A stretch of 64,000 bases of DNA, from positions 248,001-312,000 of the forward strand of contig JANQQQ010000008.1 of the NCBI GenBank assembly GCA_028284935.1. The letters run 5' to 3'. Source of the stretch: Croceivirga sp. (GTDB taxonomy: Bacteria > Bacteroidota > Bacteroidia > Flavobacteriales > Flavobacteriaceae). A program made the position numbers and the translations under genes. Below the pieces are notes generated by a model that had not been told where the DNA came from, did not search any database, and was given only the letters and a program-made list of their open reading frames with translations. This document shows positions 18,337-26,594 of the stretch, piece after piece (position 1 is the first letter of the stretch; every line of letters starts with the position of its first letter).

Positions 18337-19236
18337 CTACAGATTTTCTGCGTGCATAAGAACAGCCATGGCTTTTGCTGTATTTCCATCTTCCAATATC
18401 TGCTGAGCCAGCCAGTGTAATTGCTTTTGGTGCTCTTGGACATTTCCCCCCATTTTTTTTGCCAACATTCTAATCTCATCATCATTTTTTAATGCTTCCA
18501 TTTCGCTATTTGAAGGGAGGGTCTCCAGATTTCCCAGTCGTCCAAGATTGTTTCCGGTAAGCACCTTGCTTTCCCGTATTCCTTTGGGAAGGGCATCCAC
18601 GCCGATTCCTTTTGTTCGAATGGGTTTTGGAATTTCAAACAATGCATCACCGTTCGCCTTCACATACCAACTACCACCCATTCTTCCAATTAAGTCCAAT
18701 TTTTCGGTATCCAATGTACCCTCCGTAAGGTAGTCTTCATTGAGATGGATGCGTTTGACTTCTGCAATGATGAGGTTACCTGCACCAGGCAATTCTGCCA
18801 ATTCAATGATTTCATTCACTACACATTCAAAAGAGACCGGTGCCTCGCCGACTCGGGGAGGCTTTACCATTTCGCTCTTAACGGCGGTAAGCCCTGATTT
18901 TACAAATTCATCAACGCCCCTGTCATAGGCCGTACTTGAAAGTGACATTTGCTCCACTATCGCTTGGTTGACAATGTTGATAACGACCTCGGGAACTTCC
19001 TTTACATTGAGATACGAATGCTTATGGGTATTATCGCGACCGCTACGGGCAGGAGAAAATATCATTATTGGCGGATTCGAACTAAAGACATTGAAATAGC
19101 TGAACGGACTTAAATTAACGTTTCCTGCTTTATCAATGGTACTTGCAAAACAAATGGGCCGTGGGGCCACCGCCGTCAATAGTATGCCATGCAGCTCTTG
19201 TTGCGAAATTTTGGATGGGTCAATAATTCTGCTCAT
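18337..19236 (-). CDS. Flavin reductase-like FMN-binding protein of the tyrosine catabolic operon
   Basis: 299 residues. The N-terminal two-thirds is a flavin reductase-like split barrel: PRPICFASTIDKAGNVNLSP then FSYFNVFSSNPPIMIFSPARS, and VINIVNQAIVEQMSLSS. The family binds FMN and includes reductases that feed monooxygenases. The C-terminal ~90 residues are a helical addition (DEIRMLAKKMGGNVQEHQKQ). It overlaps fahA by 4 bases and precedes the aminotransferase by 2, so it is firmly in the operon, yet no flavin step is known in homogentisate breakdown. No partner monooxygenase gene is seen in the window. Confidence 0.85.
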   Translation of the reverse strand: MSRIIDPSKISQQELHGILLTAVAPRPICFASTIDKAGNVNLSPFSYFNVFSSNPPIMIFSPARSGRDNTHKHSYLNVKEVPEVVINIVNQAIVEQMSLSSTAYDRGVDEFVKSGLTAVKSEMVKPPRVGEAPVSFECVVNEIIELAELPGAGNLIIAEVKRIHLNEDYLTEGTLDTEKLDLIGRMGGSWYVKANGDALFEIPKPIRTKGIGVDALPKGIRESKVLTGNNLGRLGNLETLPSNSEMEALKNDDEIRMLAKKMGGNVQEHQKQLHWLAQQILEDGNTAKAMAVLMHAENL

Positions 19237-20438
19237 GTTGCTGGTAGTACTTTGGTAGATACTTCTCCAAATCCAACACGAATATCGCCTTTTTGACCAT
19301 ATCCTCTCATGGTCACCGTATCACCGTCATTGATGAATTTACGTTCCGTGCCATCCTTTAATTGAACCGGCTTTGTGCCCATCCATGCCAATTCGAGCAT
19401 AGATCCATAGCTGTTTTCATCCTTACCTGAAATGGTGCCCGAAGCCATCATATCCCCAATATGTACATTACAGCCGTTGACCGTATGATGAGCCAGCTGT
19501 TGCGCCATATTCCAGTACATATATCTAAAATTGGAGTGACATACCGTGCTATCATTGATGGCAACCTCCAAATGGATGTCATAATTTTTCTCCCCCTCGT
19601 ATTCCAAATAGGGCAACACTTTGGGTTCTTGTGCCGGTCCAGCTACCCGAAATGGTTCCAAGGCATCCAAGGTAACAATCCATGGGGAAATGGAGGAAGC
19701 GAAATTTTTAGCAAGGAAGGGTCCAAGAGGAACATACTCCCATTTTTGAATATCCCGAGCGGACCAATCATTGAATAACACCAATCCAAAAATATAATTC
19801 TCGGCTTCTTTAGTTGAAACGGATTCACCCATTTTGGTGTTTTTACCTACCACAAATCCCATCTCCAATTCAAAATCTAGACGTTGACTTGGACCAAAAA
19901 TGGGTTGGGTGGCATCTTTGGGAATGGTCTGTCCTTTGGGCCGGGTAATGGGCTCCCCTGAAACCACAATGGAGCTCGCCCTTCCATGATAACCTACCGG
20001 GATATGTTTCCAATTGGGCAAAAGGGCATTTTCAGGGTCACGGAACATTTTACCCACATTGGTGGCATGTTCAATACTGGAATAGAAGTCGGTATAATCC
20101 CCCACACAAACGGGCATATGCATTTGTGCCTCCGATTGTTTTATGAACAATTCAGGCTTTCCCGCTAAGACAGAATCATCGTCTTGTAACCATCCTTGAA
20201 TTTTGGTTCGCACGTTTGAAGTAACTGTTTTTCCTAAACCTATAAAATCATTGAGGTCATTTCTGTGCAGTACTGCGGCATCAAAATCAAAAACACCGAG
20301 TTCATGAACTGCCACCAAATCCAAAATGTGCTCACCAATAGCGATTCCTACACGTTTGCTACGGTCTTGGGTTGAAAATATCCCAAATGGAATGTTATGT
20401 ATTGAAAAATCTGAGTTTTCAGGAATGTTTATGATCAT
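19233..20438 (-). CDS. fahA: Fumarylacetoacetase
   Basis: Hydrolyses fumarylacetoacetate to fumarate and acetoacetate, the last step of tyrosine degradation. 401 residues, close to the ~420 of the family. Seen are the N-terminal SH3-like domain (NIPFGIFSTQDRSKRVGIAIG), the catalytic/metal region DYTDFYSSIEHATNVGKMFR, the YHGRASSIVVSG loop, FELEMGFVVGKNT, LFNDWSARDIQKWEYVPLGP and the ASGTISGKDENSYGSMLEL segment with HTVNGC before it. Third gene of the operon, with a 4-base overlap to the next. Confidence 0.97.
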   Translation of the reverse strand: MIINIPENSDFSIHNIPFGIFSTQDRSKRVGIAIGEHILDLVAVHELGVFDFDAAVLHRNDLNDFIGLGKTVTSNVRTKIQGWLQDDDSVLAGKPELFIKQSEAQMHMPVCVGDYTDFYSSIEHATNVGKMFRDPENALLPNWKHIPVGYHGRASSIVVSGEPITRPKGQTIPKDATQPIFGPSQRLDFELEMGFVVGKNTKMGESVSTKEAENYIFGLVLFNDWSARDIQKWEYVPLGPFLAKNFASSISPWIVTLDALEPFRVAGPAQEPKVLPYLEYEGEKNYDIHLEVAINDSTVCHSNFRYMYWNMAQQLAHHTVNGCNVHIGDMMASGTISGKDENSYGSMLELAWMGTKPVQLKDGTERKFINDGDTVTMRGYGQKGDIRVGFGEVSTKVLPAT

Positions 20439-20455
20439 GTTTGTCCTTTCCTATG

Positions 20456-20521
20456 GTCATTTCGAACGAAAGAGAGAAATCTAAAACTAGATTCCTCGTC
20501 ACTTTGCTCTTTCGGAATGAC
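20456..20521. repeat. Imperfect inverted repeat, intergenic repeat-like element
   Basis: A 66-base element between hmgA and fahA. The arms start GTCATTTCGAACGAAAGAG and end CTCTTTCGGAATGAC, with AGAAATCT/AGATTCCT inside around a short AAAACT centre. The ends and composition recall the GTCATTTCGA-type dispersed repeats common between genes of flavobacteria. No second copy was found in this window. As RNA it would form a long hairpin inside the operon. Confidence 0.65.
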
Positions 20522-20537
20522 ATTTTAGAGATTTATT

Positions 20538-21695
20538 TTATTCTATCCAAGATTTATAATATTCCCCGTCGTCAATTTTGAGGGCATTTTCGGTTACCAT
20601 TAAGGGCTTGAAGGTGTCGATCATGACCGCCAATTCCTCCGTGCCCTTTTTTCCAATACTGGCTTCGTAGGTGCCCGGATGTGGCCCGTGCGGGATACCC
20701 GCTGGATGCAGTGAGATGTAACCAGGGCCAATTCCTGTCCGACTCATAAAATCACCATCCACATAATACAATACCTCATCAGAGTCGATATTGGAATGGT
20801 TATAAGGAGCAGGAATGGCTTTGGGATGATAATCGTACAACCGTGGGCAGAAAGAGCAGACCACAAAAGCGCTGGTTTCAAAGGTTTGATGTACTGGAGG
20901 GGGTTGGTGCACACGACCTGTAATGGGTTCAAAGTTATGGATGGAGAATCCATATGGATAGTTGTAGCCGTCCCAACCAACCACGTCAAAGGGATGGGTG
21001 GCATACACCAAGCTGTGCAACATGCCCTGTTTTTTGATTTTCATCAAAAACTCGCCTTTTTCATCATGGGCCTTCAAATCTTGCGGCAATTTATAGTCCC
21101 GTTCACAATACGGGGAATGCTCCAATAATTGCCCAAACCAGTTTCGGTAGCGTTTTGGAGTGTAAATAGGATGGAAAGATTCCGCATATAGAATACGATT
21201 TTCCTTCGTATCAAATTCAATTTGATAGATCATGCCCCGGGGAATGATAAGGTAATCCCCATATTCAAAGGGAATGTCCCCTAAAAAGGTCTTTAGGGTA
21301 CCAGAACCTTTATGAATGAACAACATCTCATCCGCATCGGAATTTTTGTAAAAATAACCGGTCAGTGATTTTTTGGGGGCCGCCAATCCCACATGTACAT
21401 CACTATTGACCAATAGGGGCTCGCGAGCTTGCAAAAAGTCATCTTTTGGAGCGACATCAAATCCTATCAGTTTTCGGGAATGGATGTTCTTGGCAACTGC
21501 TATTTTTGGACTTACATCCAATGGTTCGCCAACCGCTTTTACTTGGGTAGGCCGATGAACATGATAGAGTAAGGAGGACATCCCATCAAAACCAATGGTA
21601 CCGAACAATTGCTCGTAGTAGAGACTTCCATCCGGTTTTTCGAATTGGGTATGTCGTTTCTGCGGAATGTTTCCGAGTTTATGATAAATTGGCAT
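20538..21695 (-). CDS. hmgA: Homogentisate 1,2-dioxygenase
   Basis: Opens the ring of homogentisate to give maleylacetoacetate, using Fe(II) and O2. 385 residues, shorter than the ~430-440 of human or Pseudomonas enzymes but with the double-cupin core: DEMLFIHKGSGTLKTFLGDIPFEYGDYLIIPRGM in the first cupin (given here in pieces: FIHKGSG, YGDYLIIPRG) and HPAGIPHGPHPGTYEASI near the C-terminus with Fe ligands. FVVCSFCPRLYDYHPKAIPAPY is also diagnostic. It lies 10 bases after hppD. Confidence 0.93.
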   Translation of the reverse strand: MPIYHKLGNIPQKRHTQFEKPDGSLYYEQLFGTIGFDGMSSLLYHVHRPTQVKAVGEPLDVSPKIAVAKNIHSRKLIGFDVAPKDDFLQAREPLLVNSDVHVGLAAPKKSLTGYFYKNSDADEMLFIHKGSGTLKTFLGDIPFEYGDYLIIPRGMIYQIEFDTKENRILYAESFHPIYTPKRYRNWFGQLLEHSPYCERDYKLPQDLKAHDEKGEFLMKIKKQGMLHSLVYATHPFDVVGWDGYNYPYGFSIHNFEPITGRVHQPPPVHQTFETSAFVVCSFCPRLYDYHPKAIPAPYNHSNIDSDEVLYYVDGDFMSRTGIGPGYISLHPAGIPHGPHPGTYEASIGKKGTEELAVMIDTFKPLMVTENALKIDDGEYYKSWIE

Positions 21696-21705
21696 AGCTC
21701 AAATT

Positions 21706-22839
21706 TTAATGTAAGGTGCCTCGAAGTTCCTGTTCGCGCTCAATCGCTTCGAACAATGCCTTAAAGTTACCCTTTCCAAAGGATTGTGCCCCTTTTCTTT
21801 GAATGATTTCAAAGAACATGGTTGGTCTGGGCTCTACCGGCTTGGTAAAGATTTGAAGCAAATACCCTTCATCATCCCGATCTACCAAAATCCCCAATTC
21901 CCTTAATGGCGCAATGTCTTCATCAATTTTTCCTACGCGGTCGGTTACGGCATCATAATAGGTGGCAGGAACGCGCAAAAATTCAACACCACGACTACGT
22001 AAGTCCCGTACGGTTTTAATAATATCATCAGTGGCCACGGCTATATGCTGCACGCCTTCACCTTCGTAAAAATCCAGGTATTCCTCAACCTGGGATTTTT
22101 TCTTTCCTTCCGCAGGTTCATTGATGGGGAATTTGATTCGGCCGTTTCCATTGCTCATCACCTTACTCATAAGGGCAGTGTACTCCGTGGAAATGTCGTT
22201 GTCATCAAAGGAAAGGATGTTCACAAAGCCCATCACTTCTTCATAGAATTCCACCCAATGGTTCATTCTGTCCCACCCAACATTACCTACCATATGGTCC
22301 ACATATTTTAGACCGGTAGCAGCTGGATTGTAATCTGGAGTTTCCCATTTGACAAATCCTGGTAGAAAAGTACCCTTATAATCCTTGCGTTCCACAAAAA
22401 TATGGACGGTTTCTCCATAGGTGTAAATACCGGCACGGACCACTTTTCCATGTTCATCTTCTTCTACCTTGGGTGCCATATAGGAGGTTGCCCCTTTAGA
22501 AATGGCAGTTTCATAGGCATAGGTGGCATCATCTACCCAAAGGGCAACCACTTTAACCCCGTCTCCATGTTTATCAATGTGTTTTCCGATTTCGGTTCCA
22601 CTTTTAAGGGGAGAGGTCAAAATAAGGCGAATTTTATCTTGAATAACCACATAGCTCTCATGGTCTTTTAAACCCGTTCGCAATCCGGCATAGGCAAAAG
22701 ATTGGAAACCAAATGCTGTCTTGTAGTAATGTGCTGCTTGTTTTGAATTGCCAACGTACAATTCGATGTAATCGGTACCATTAATAGGCATGAAGTCCTT
22801 TGCTTCATCATGAATTTTTGGTATTGTACTAGTCTCCAT
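21706..22839 (-). CDS. hppD: 4-hydroxyphenylpyruvate dioxygenase
   Basis: Converts 4-hydroxyphenylpyruvate to homogentisate. 377 residues with two vicinal-oxygen-chelate domains. The Fe(II) ligands are all visible: H182 (KYVDHMVGNV), H265 (GVQHIAVATDD) and E344 (MFFEIIQRKG). The C-terminal helix QSFGKGNFKALFEAIEREQELR gates the active site in the family. First gene of the operon, divergent from the MarR gene with which it shares a 103-base control region. Confidence 0.98.
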   Translation of the reverse strand: METSTIPKIHDEAKDFMPINGTDYIELYVGNSKQAAHYYKTAFGFQSFAYAGLRTGLKDHESYVVIQDKIRLILTSPLKSGTEIGKHIDKHGDGVKVVALWVDDATYAYETAISKGATSYMAPKVEEDEHGKVVRAGIYTYGETVHIFVERKDYKGTFLPGFVKWETPDYNPAATGLKYVDHMVGNVGWDRMNHWVEFYEEVMGFVNILSFDDNDISTEYTALMSKVMSNGNGRIKFPINEPAEGKKKSQVEEYLDFYEGEGVQHIAVATDDIIKTVRDLRSRGVEFLRVPATYYDAVTDRVGKIDEDIAPLRELGILVDRDDEGYLLQIFTKPVEPRPTMFFEIIQRKGAQSFGKGNFKALFEAIEREQELRGTLH

Positions 22840-22872
22840 GAGGTGTTTTTTTATGTTATTCCTTCAATATTG

Positions 22873-22887
22873 TTGTTGATGCAACAA
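22873..22887. promoter_or_regulatory. Candidate MarR operator palindrome
   Basis: TTGTTG, ATG, CAACAA: a perfect 6-base inverted repeat with a 3-base centre. It contains the -33 TTG of the marR promoter and abuts the -7 box of the hppD promoter, so one bound dimer could block both. This is inferred from position. Confidence 0.5.
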
Positions 22888-22902
22888 AAATACGTAATTT
22901 TG
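22873..22902 (+). promoter_or_regulatory. Promoter for the MarR gene
   Basis: TTG (22873-22875), 19 bases, TAATTTTG (22895-22902). Matches the Bacteroidota consensus. Predicted start near 22909, 34 bases before the TTG start codon. Confidence 0.6.
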
Positions 22903-22912
22903 AAAAACCAAA
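22885..22912 (-). promoter_or_regulatory. Promoter for hppD operon
   Basis: On the minus strand TATTTTTG (22892-22885) is a clean -7 box. The TTTTG upstream (around 22912-22908) is 16 bases away, slightly short. Predicted start falls inside the palindrome at 22873-22887. Confidence 0.45.
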
Positions 22913-22942
22913 AGGATTTTATTATCAATTTTTAGAAAAATT

Positions 22943-23389
22943 TTGCTTAGTCAGATAGACGAAATACAGGGAATAGGGCTCCATTTGGATTTGGTGCTCC
23001 GTAAAATTCAGGATGCGTATTTACGCACCTTTGCATCCCTTGGTATCGATATGACCATTGAGCAATGGGTAATTCTACATCAGGTTCATGAATTGGGTAC
23101 TGAAGCTTCACAACGGGACATCGTGCAATCCAATTTTAGGAACCGAGCCACCATTTCACGGGTAATTGCGGGTCTGGAACGTAAAAGATGGTTGAAGAAG
23201 ACACGGTTTCAAGGGGATTTAAAACGCTTTAAGTTGGAGTTGACCTCGGAAGGGAAATGTGTGATTGATTTGGTGTTGCCGCATGCCATTCGCCTTAGGA
23301 AACAGACCATCAAAGGGTTGCATATTGGTGAATTTGAAACCTTTCTTTATGTCCTAGATCAGATTGGGGATAATTATCAAAATTTCTGA
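22943..23389 (+). CDS. MarR-family transcriptional regulator
   Basis: 148 residues from a TTG start (MLSQIDEIQGIGLHLDLVLR); no in-frame ATG fits before the conserved region. The winged helix-turn-helix covers about 45-110: MTIEQWVILHQVHELGTEAS, then RDIVQSNFRNRATISRVIAG, LERKRWLKKTRF and the wing. MarR proteins bind palindromes as dimers and release on an aromatic ligand. Being divergent from hppD and sharing a palindrome with its promoter, it is likely the repressor of tyrosine catabolism and of itself, with homogentisate or a related acid as candidate ligand (inference). Confidence 0.9.
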   Translation: MLSQIDEIQGIGLHLDLVLRKIQDAYLRTFASLGIDMTIEQWVILHQVHELGTEASQRDIVQSNFRNRATISRVIAGLERKRWLKKTRFQGDLKRFKLELTSEGKCVIDLVLPHAIRLRKQTIKGLHIGEFETFLYVLDQIGDNYQNF

Positions 23390-23411
23390 CTTTCGGAATT
23401 GTGCGAACCAT

Positions 23412-25121
23412 TTATTTTTCCATGCCCAAAACCAGGGTTTTCATGGCGCTTCTTTTGTAACCTAGACGATGGGCAATGGCTTCCACTGTAGAGTTTTCCG
23501 GCACATTGACAGGGGAATTATAGACTTTCCAAGCCCCTCTTTCATCGCTTTCAGGGTCTTCCACGAAACGATAGCCTAATGATGCACCTTCCGTTGGACA
23601 ACCAATCGTAAGTCTTCCATTGCTATAGGTAAAAACGGGATTTTCTGTTTGTGGTTGTATCCCGTTGGGCCAAAGTGCTTCCACCAACTCTTTTTCTGGG
23701 CGTAGGCCCGTATCATCCATTCCATCCAACCAATTTTCGCAAGCCGTTCTCAATCGTTCCAATTCCTGCTGAAAGTTTGGGTCGTTGGCAAGATTATGCA
23801 GTTCATGGGGATCCTTGGTGATGTCGTACAATTCTTCATTGGCCTTTGGTTGCTGAAACCATAGCGCTTGTTCAGCTGTAAGTTGCTTGCTTTCCCTTAA
23901 ACGCAGTAGTTCTTGCATAATGGGCATGTTCTTTCGGTAAGCCACATCTGCATAGATAGGTTTTTCCGGTTGGTAGTTTTTGATGTATTTGTATTGTATA
24001 TCCCGAGCTGAACGAATTCTATCGGTGAATTCGTCAAAACGATCGGCCGCGCCAAAAACGTATTGCGGTTCTTCATCTCTTGTGAATGGACCTATAAAAG
24101 CGGAACCTTGCATGTATTCCGGCGGTTCAATACTTGCCAATGATAGGGTAGTGGGGGCCAAATCAATAAAACTTATCATTCTATCATCCCGTTGCCCAGC
24201 AAATTGCCCATTAGGAAATCGAATAATCATCGGTACTTTCGTTCCGCTATCATACAACAGACGTTTTTGTCGGGGTAACGGCCCTCCGTGATCCGTGTAC
24301 CATACCACAATGGTACTATCCAATAGACCGTCTTCCTCTAATTCTGAAAGTAGGGTTCCCACTTGTGTATCCATCTCCAAAATGTTGGAATACATTCTAC
24401 GAACATCATTTTTACTTATTTCCGTTTCTGGTAAATAGGGCGGAATGGGAACATTCAAATCATTCTCCACCCAAAGGGAATCCTCGGCTTTTGCCCATAT
24501 TCGCGATTCATGGGTTACCCCAATATTGAAAACCGAGAAAAAGGGAGCATTTTTAAGCCGATTTCGCCAATGGGCTTTATTATTACTTTCATCCCAAGCG
24601 GTCATGGTTTTTATAAATTGATAATCCTCCTTGTTGTTATTGGTGCAGTAATAACCGGAAGCCCTCAGATATTCCGTAAACATTTTTACCTCTTTGGGAG
24701 GTACCGCTTCATAGGGAATGTTTTCCTCTGGAAGGGATTTGTACCCTTGAATAATATGTTCCGGTAAATTTTCAAGCATCCATGGTCCCGTTCGCATATG
24801 ACTAGCACCAATGCTATTGGCGTACATTCCTGTAATAATTGATGCCCGCGCGGGAGAACAAACCGGGTGAGCACTAAAAAAGTTATCATAACTGATTCCT
24901 TCTTTTGCAAGTCTATTCAAAGTGGGGGTAACCACCGTACTATCTCCAAAAGCCGGTATATTGGGACTCATATCTTCGGCGACGATCCAAAGAATATTAG
25001 GTCTGAAATCCAGTTTGGGATTGAAAATCTCTTGTGCGATTTCTTTAGGTGGTTGTTCCTCTTTTTGAGAACACCCAAGAGAAATTAAAAGCAATGAAAG
25101 TATTAAATAAGATAGTTTCAT
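23412..25121 (-). CDS. Sulfatase (arylsulfatase/sulfohydrolase family) lipoprotein
   Basis: The ATG at 25121 gives 569 residues with a lipoprotein signal (MKLSYLILSLLLISLGC, acylated Cys17); the frame opens at 25166 but the extra residues would spoil it. Sulfatase signature CSPAR with C88, the residue matured to formylglycine, then ASIITG. Metal-site residues include E49-D50 in ILWIVAEDMSPN and the YTDHGGPLP segment. The closest families are the S1 sulfatases acting on sulfated glycans (SGSH-like); substrate is not determinable. The neighbouring glycan-related genes are not adjacent. It is convergent with marR and probably surface or periplasm anchored. A formylglycine-generating enzyme is not in the window. 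Confidence 0.92.
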   Translation of the reverse strand: MKLSYLILSLLLISLGCSQKEEQPPKEIAQEIFNPKLDFRPNILWIVAEDMSPNIPAFGDSTVVTPTLNRLAKEGISYDNFFSAHPVCSPARASIITGMYANSIGASHMRTGPWMLENLPEHIIQGYKSLPEENIPYEAVPPKEVKMFTEYLRASGYYCTNNNKEDYQFIKTMTAWDESNNKAHWRNRLKNAPFFSVFNIGVTHESRIWAKAEDSLWVENDLNVPIPPYLPETEISKNDVRRMYSNILEMDTQVGTLLSELEEDGLLDSTIVVWYTDHGGPLPRQKRLLYDSGTKVPMIIRFPNGQFAGQRDDRMISFIDLAPTTLSLASIEPPEYMQGSAFIGPFTRDEEPQYVFGAADRFDEFTDRIRSARDIQYKYIKNYQPEKPIYADVAYRKNMPIMQELLRLRESKQLTAEQALWFQQPKANEELYDITKDPHELHNLANDPNFQQELERLRTACENWLDGMDDTGLRPEKELVEALWPNGIQPQTENPVFTYSNGRLTIGCPTEGASLGYRFVEDPESDERGAWKVYNSPVNVPENSTVEAIAHRLGYKRSAMKTLVLGMEK

Positions 25122-25235
25122 GGTTGAGTTTAAATTTAAGGAAGATGTATAGGGATTAATTCCCAAAATTGTCCTAAAAAGCCCGGAAGGAACGTTTTGA
25201 TGTTAAAATACCACATGAATTGGATAAACTTGTCG

Positions 25236-25266
25236 TTGTCGCCGAATATTACCTAATTGAATTTTG
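25236..25266 (+). promoter_or_regulatory. Promoter-like sequence before the small gene
   Basis: TTG (25236-25238), 20 bases, GAATTTTG (25259-25266): one mismatch from TAnnTTTG. Predicted start near 25273, 20 bases before the ATG at 25293. Confidence 0.35.
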
Positions 25267-25292
25267 CAACGTATTATTTAAAATACCGTAGC

Positions 25293-25439
25293 ATGAAAAA
25301 GTTGAATTATTATCCCAATATGTGGCAAACCTATCCTTTTTCAATTGATTTGTTTGTTCACTCGGAAAAGGAAGCTGCGAAAAGGGCAGTTGAGAAAAAA
25401 GAGAAAAAACAGCGGTTTAAACTAGTTCTTGGCTGGTAA
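25293..25439 (+). CDS. Small basic protein, 48 residues, unknown function
   Basis: Starts MKKLNYYPNMWQTYPFSIDL and ends with a Lys/Arg-rich helix-prone tail (EKEAAKRAVEKKEKKQRFKL) and VLGW. No signal peptide or TM segment. The start at 25293 was chosen over 25257 because a promoter-like sequence lies at 25236-25266, so transcription should begin near 25273. A strong plus-strand terminator follows 27 bases after the stop, so this is a self-contained transcription unit. Not recognised as a known family. It could alternatively be a small RNA. Confidence 0.55.
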   Translation: MKKLNYYPNMWQTYPFSIDLFVHSEKEAAKRAVEKKEKKQRFKLVLGW

Positions 25440-25466
25440 TCAAAAGACGAAACAATGATGACTGCA

Positions 25467-25490
25467 GGCACCCGTTTGGGTGCCTTTTTT
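25467..25490 (+). terminator. Intrinsic terminator after the small gene
   Basis: GGCACCC, GTTT loop, GGGTGCC, then TTTTTT. A textbook plus-strand terminator; the minus strand lacks a T-tract. The last T's overlap the stop end of the next, convergent gene. Confidence 0.9.
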
Positions 25491-26418
25491 ATTCCCAATT
25501 GTTTGCCATTTCCGCCAATAGAGGGTGTACTTCTTCGCCAAGCTTTGTCTTCAACTCCAAGGCCCCCATTTTATCCTTAAAAGACTCATCGTATTTAATG
25601 AGGAATACATTCAAGGGTTCTAGAATTTCATATCCCAAGACGTCTATGATTTTTTCGGCTGCCTTGGTAAACTTCATTTGATACATACCATAATCGCTGG
25701 GATTCATTTTGTAGTAATTTGCGTCAAAATCTTCTAGGGAAGTAAACTCGGCATTTGGTGGAGGATTGTTTAGACTAAAATTAACGAGGGTGGTAATGTA
25801 TTTTAGCTCTTTGGGGCGTTCACTTTTGTAATAGGCATAGAGGCCCATATTGGCGTGAATTTCCTCCAGCCATCTGCTTACGGAATATCCACTTTGATTA
25901 TTGGGGTCTTGAAAATTGTGGGTCAGTTCATGAATCGCCAGCTTATCGAAAAACAATTTCATGTCCAACTGTCCAGCATCGTTCTGATAAACCTCGTAAA
26001 GTACTTTGGTCATTTCCTTTGGAAAACTGCTTATCATCTGTGCATACTCATCCGCCATTGCGTTTTGTCCTGCGCCCACAATAATGTTCCCCTTGTAATA
26101 CTCTGGCAATCCCGGTATAGACATGTAGGCGTTTCTTGACCAATCTTCTTGAGCCACCACTAGTACATAAAATTCTTTTTTAGGTCCCATGATTTTTGAA
26201 AGAAAGGCGTAAGCATCTGAAATGAGGTCAGCTTGTCTTTTGGCTTCGGCTTGGTATCCTTTGCTATATAAGACTTTAATGGAGCTATCTGGGTCCAATG
26301 CCACCAAACCTTGATGCTTGCTTTGATCTATCGGTGCTCCATTGGTTTGGGCAATAATCAAGGAACACCATAAAAATGCTGATAACAGGGGGGCTATTGT
26401 TTTGCCGAGTGTTTTCAT
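25489..26418 (-). CDS. Secreted putative zinc metallopeptidase (HExxH)
   Basis: 309 residues with a signal peptide (MKTLGKTIAPLLSAFLWCSLIIAQ). The segment AIHELTHNFQD holds a HExxH motif (H163, E164, H167), and LEEIHANMGLYAYY about 18 residues on offers a third glutamate ligand (E185/E186), the spacing of gluzincin peptidases. The rest matches no family known to me. Substrate is unknown, and since no maturation or pro-region is recognisable it might also be a non-peptidase zinc protein. Monocistronic by its surroundings (175-base gap upstream, convergent terminator downstream). Confidence 0.7.
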   Translation of the reverse strand: MKTLGKTIAPLLSAFLWCSLIIAQTNGAPIDQSKHQGLVALDPDSSIKVLYSKGYQAEAKRQADLISDAYAFLSKIMGPKKEFYVLVVAQEDWSRNAYMSIPGLPEYYKGNIIVGAGQNAMADEYAQMISSFPKEMTKVLYEVYQNDAGQLDMKLFFDKLAIHELTHNFQDPNNQSGYSVSRWLEEIHANMGLYAYYKSERPKELKYITTLVNFSLNNPPPNAEFTSLEDFDANYYKMNPSDYGMYQMKFTKAAEKIIDVLGYEILEPLNVFLIKYDESFKDKMGALELKTKLGEEVHPLLAEMANNWE

Positions 26419-26594
26419 GTAGTTGTAAAGTACAGAAAATGAGCTAGATAAAAAATAATATTGTATGGTTGGTAGTGATTGATGTGCTTGTGGTCAGGTG
26501 TCCTCCAACCTCATCCAAAATAGTATTTTATGGGATATGTATTCGATGGATGCCTCCTTGGTTCAAAAACGGTCAGCGCTATACGGGAAGAATT
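26419..26594. other. Non-coding gap
   Basis: About 176 bases between two minus-strand genes. No promoter, hairpin or short gene could be supported. Confidence 0.3.
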
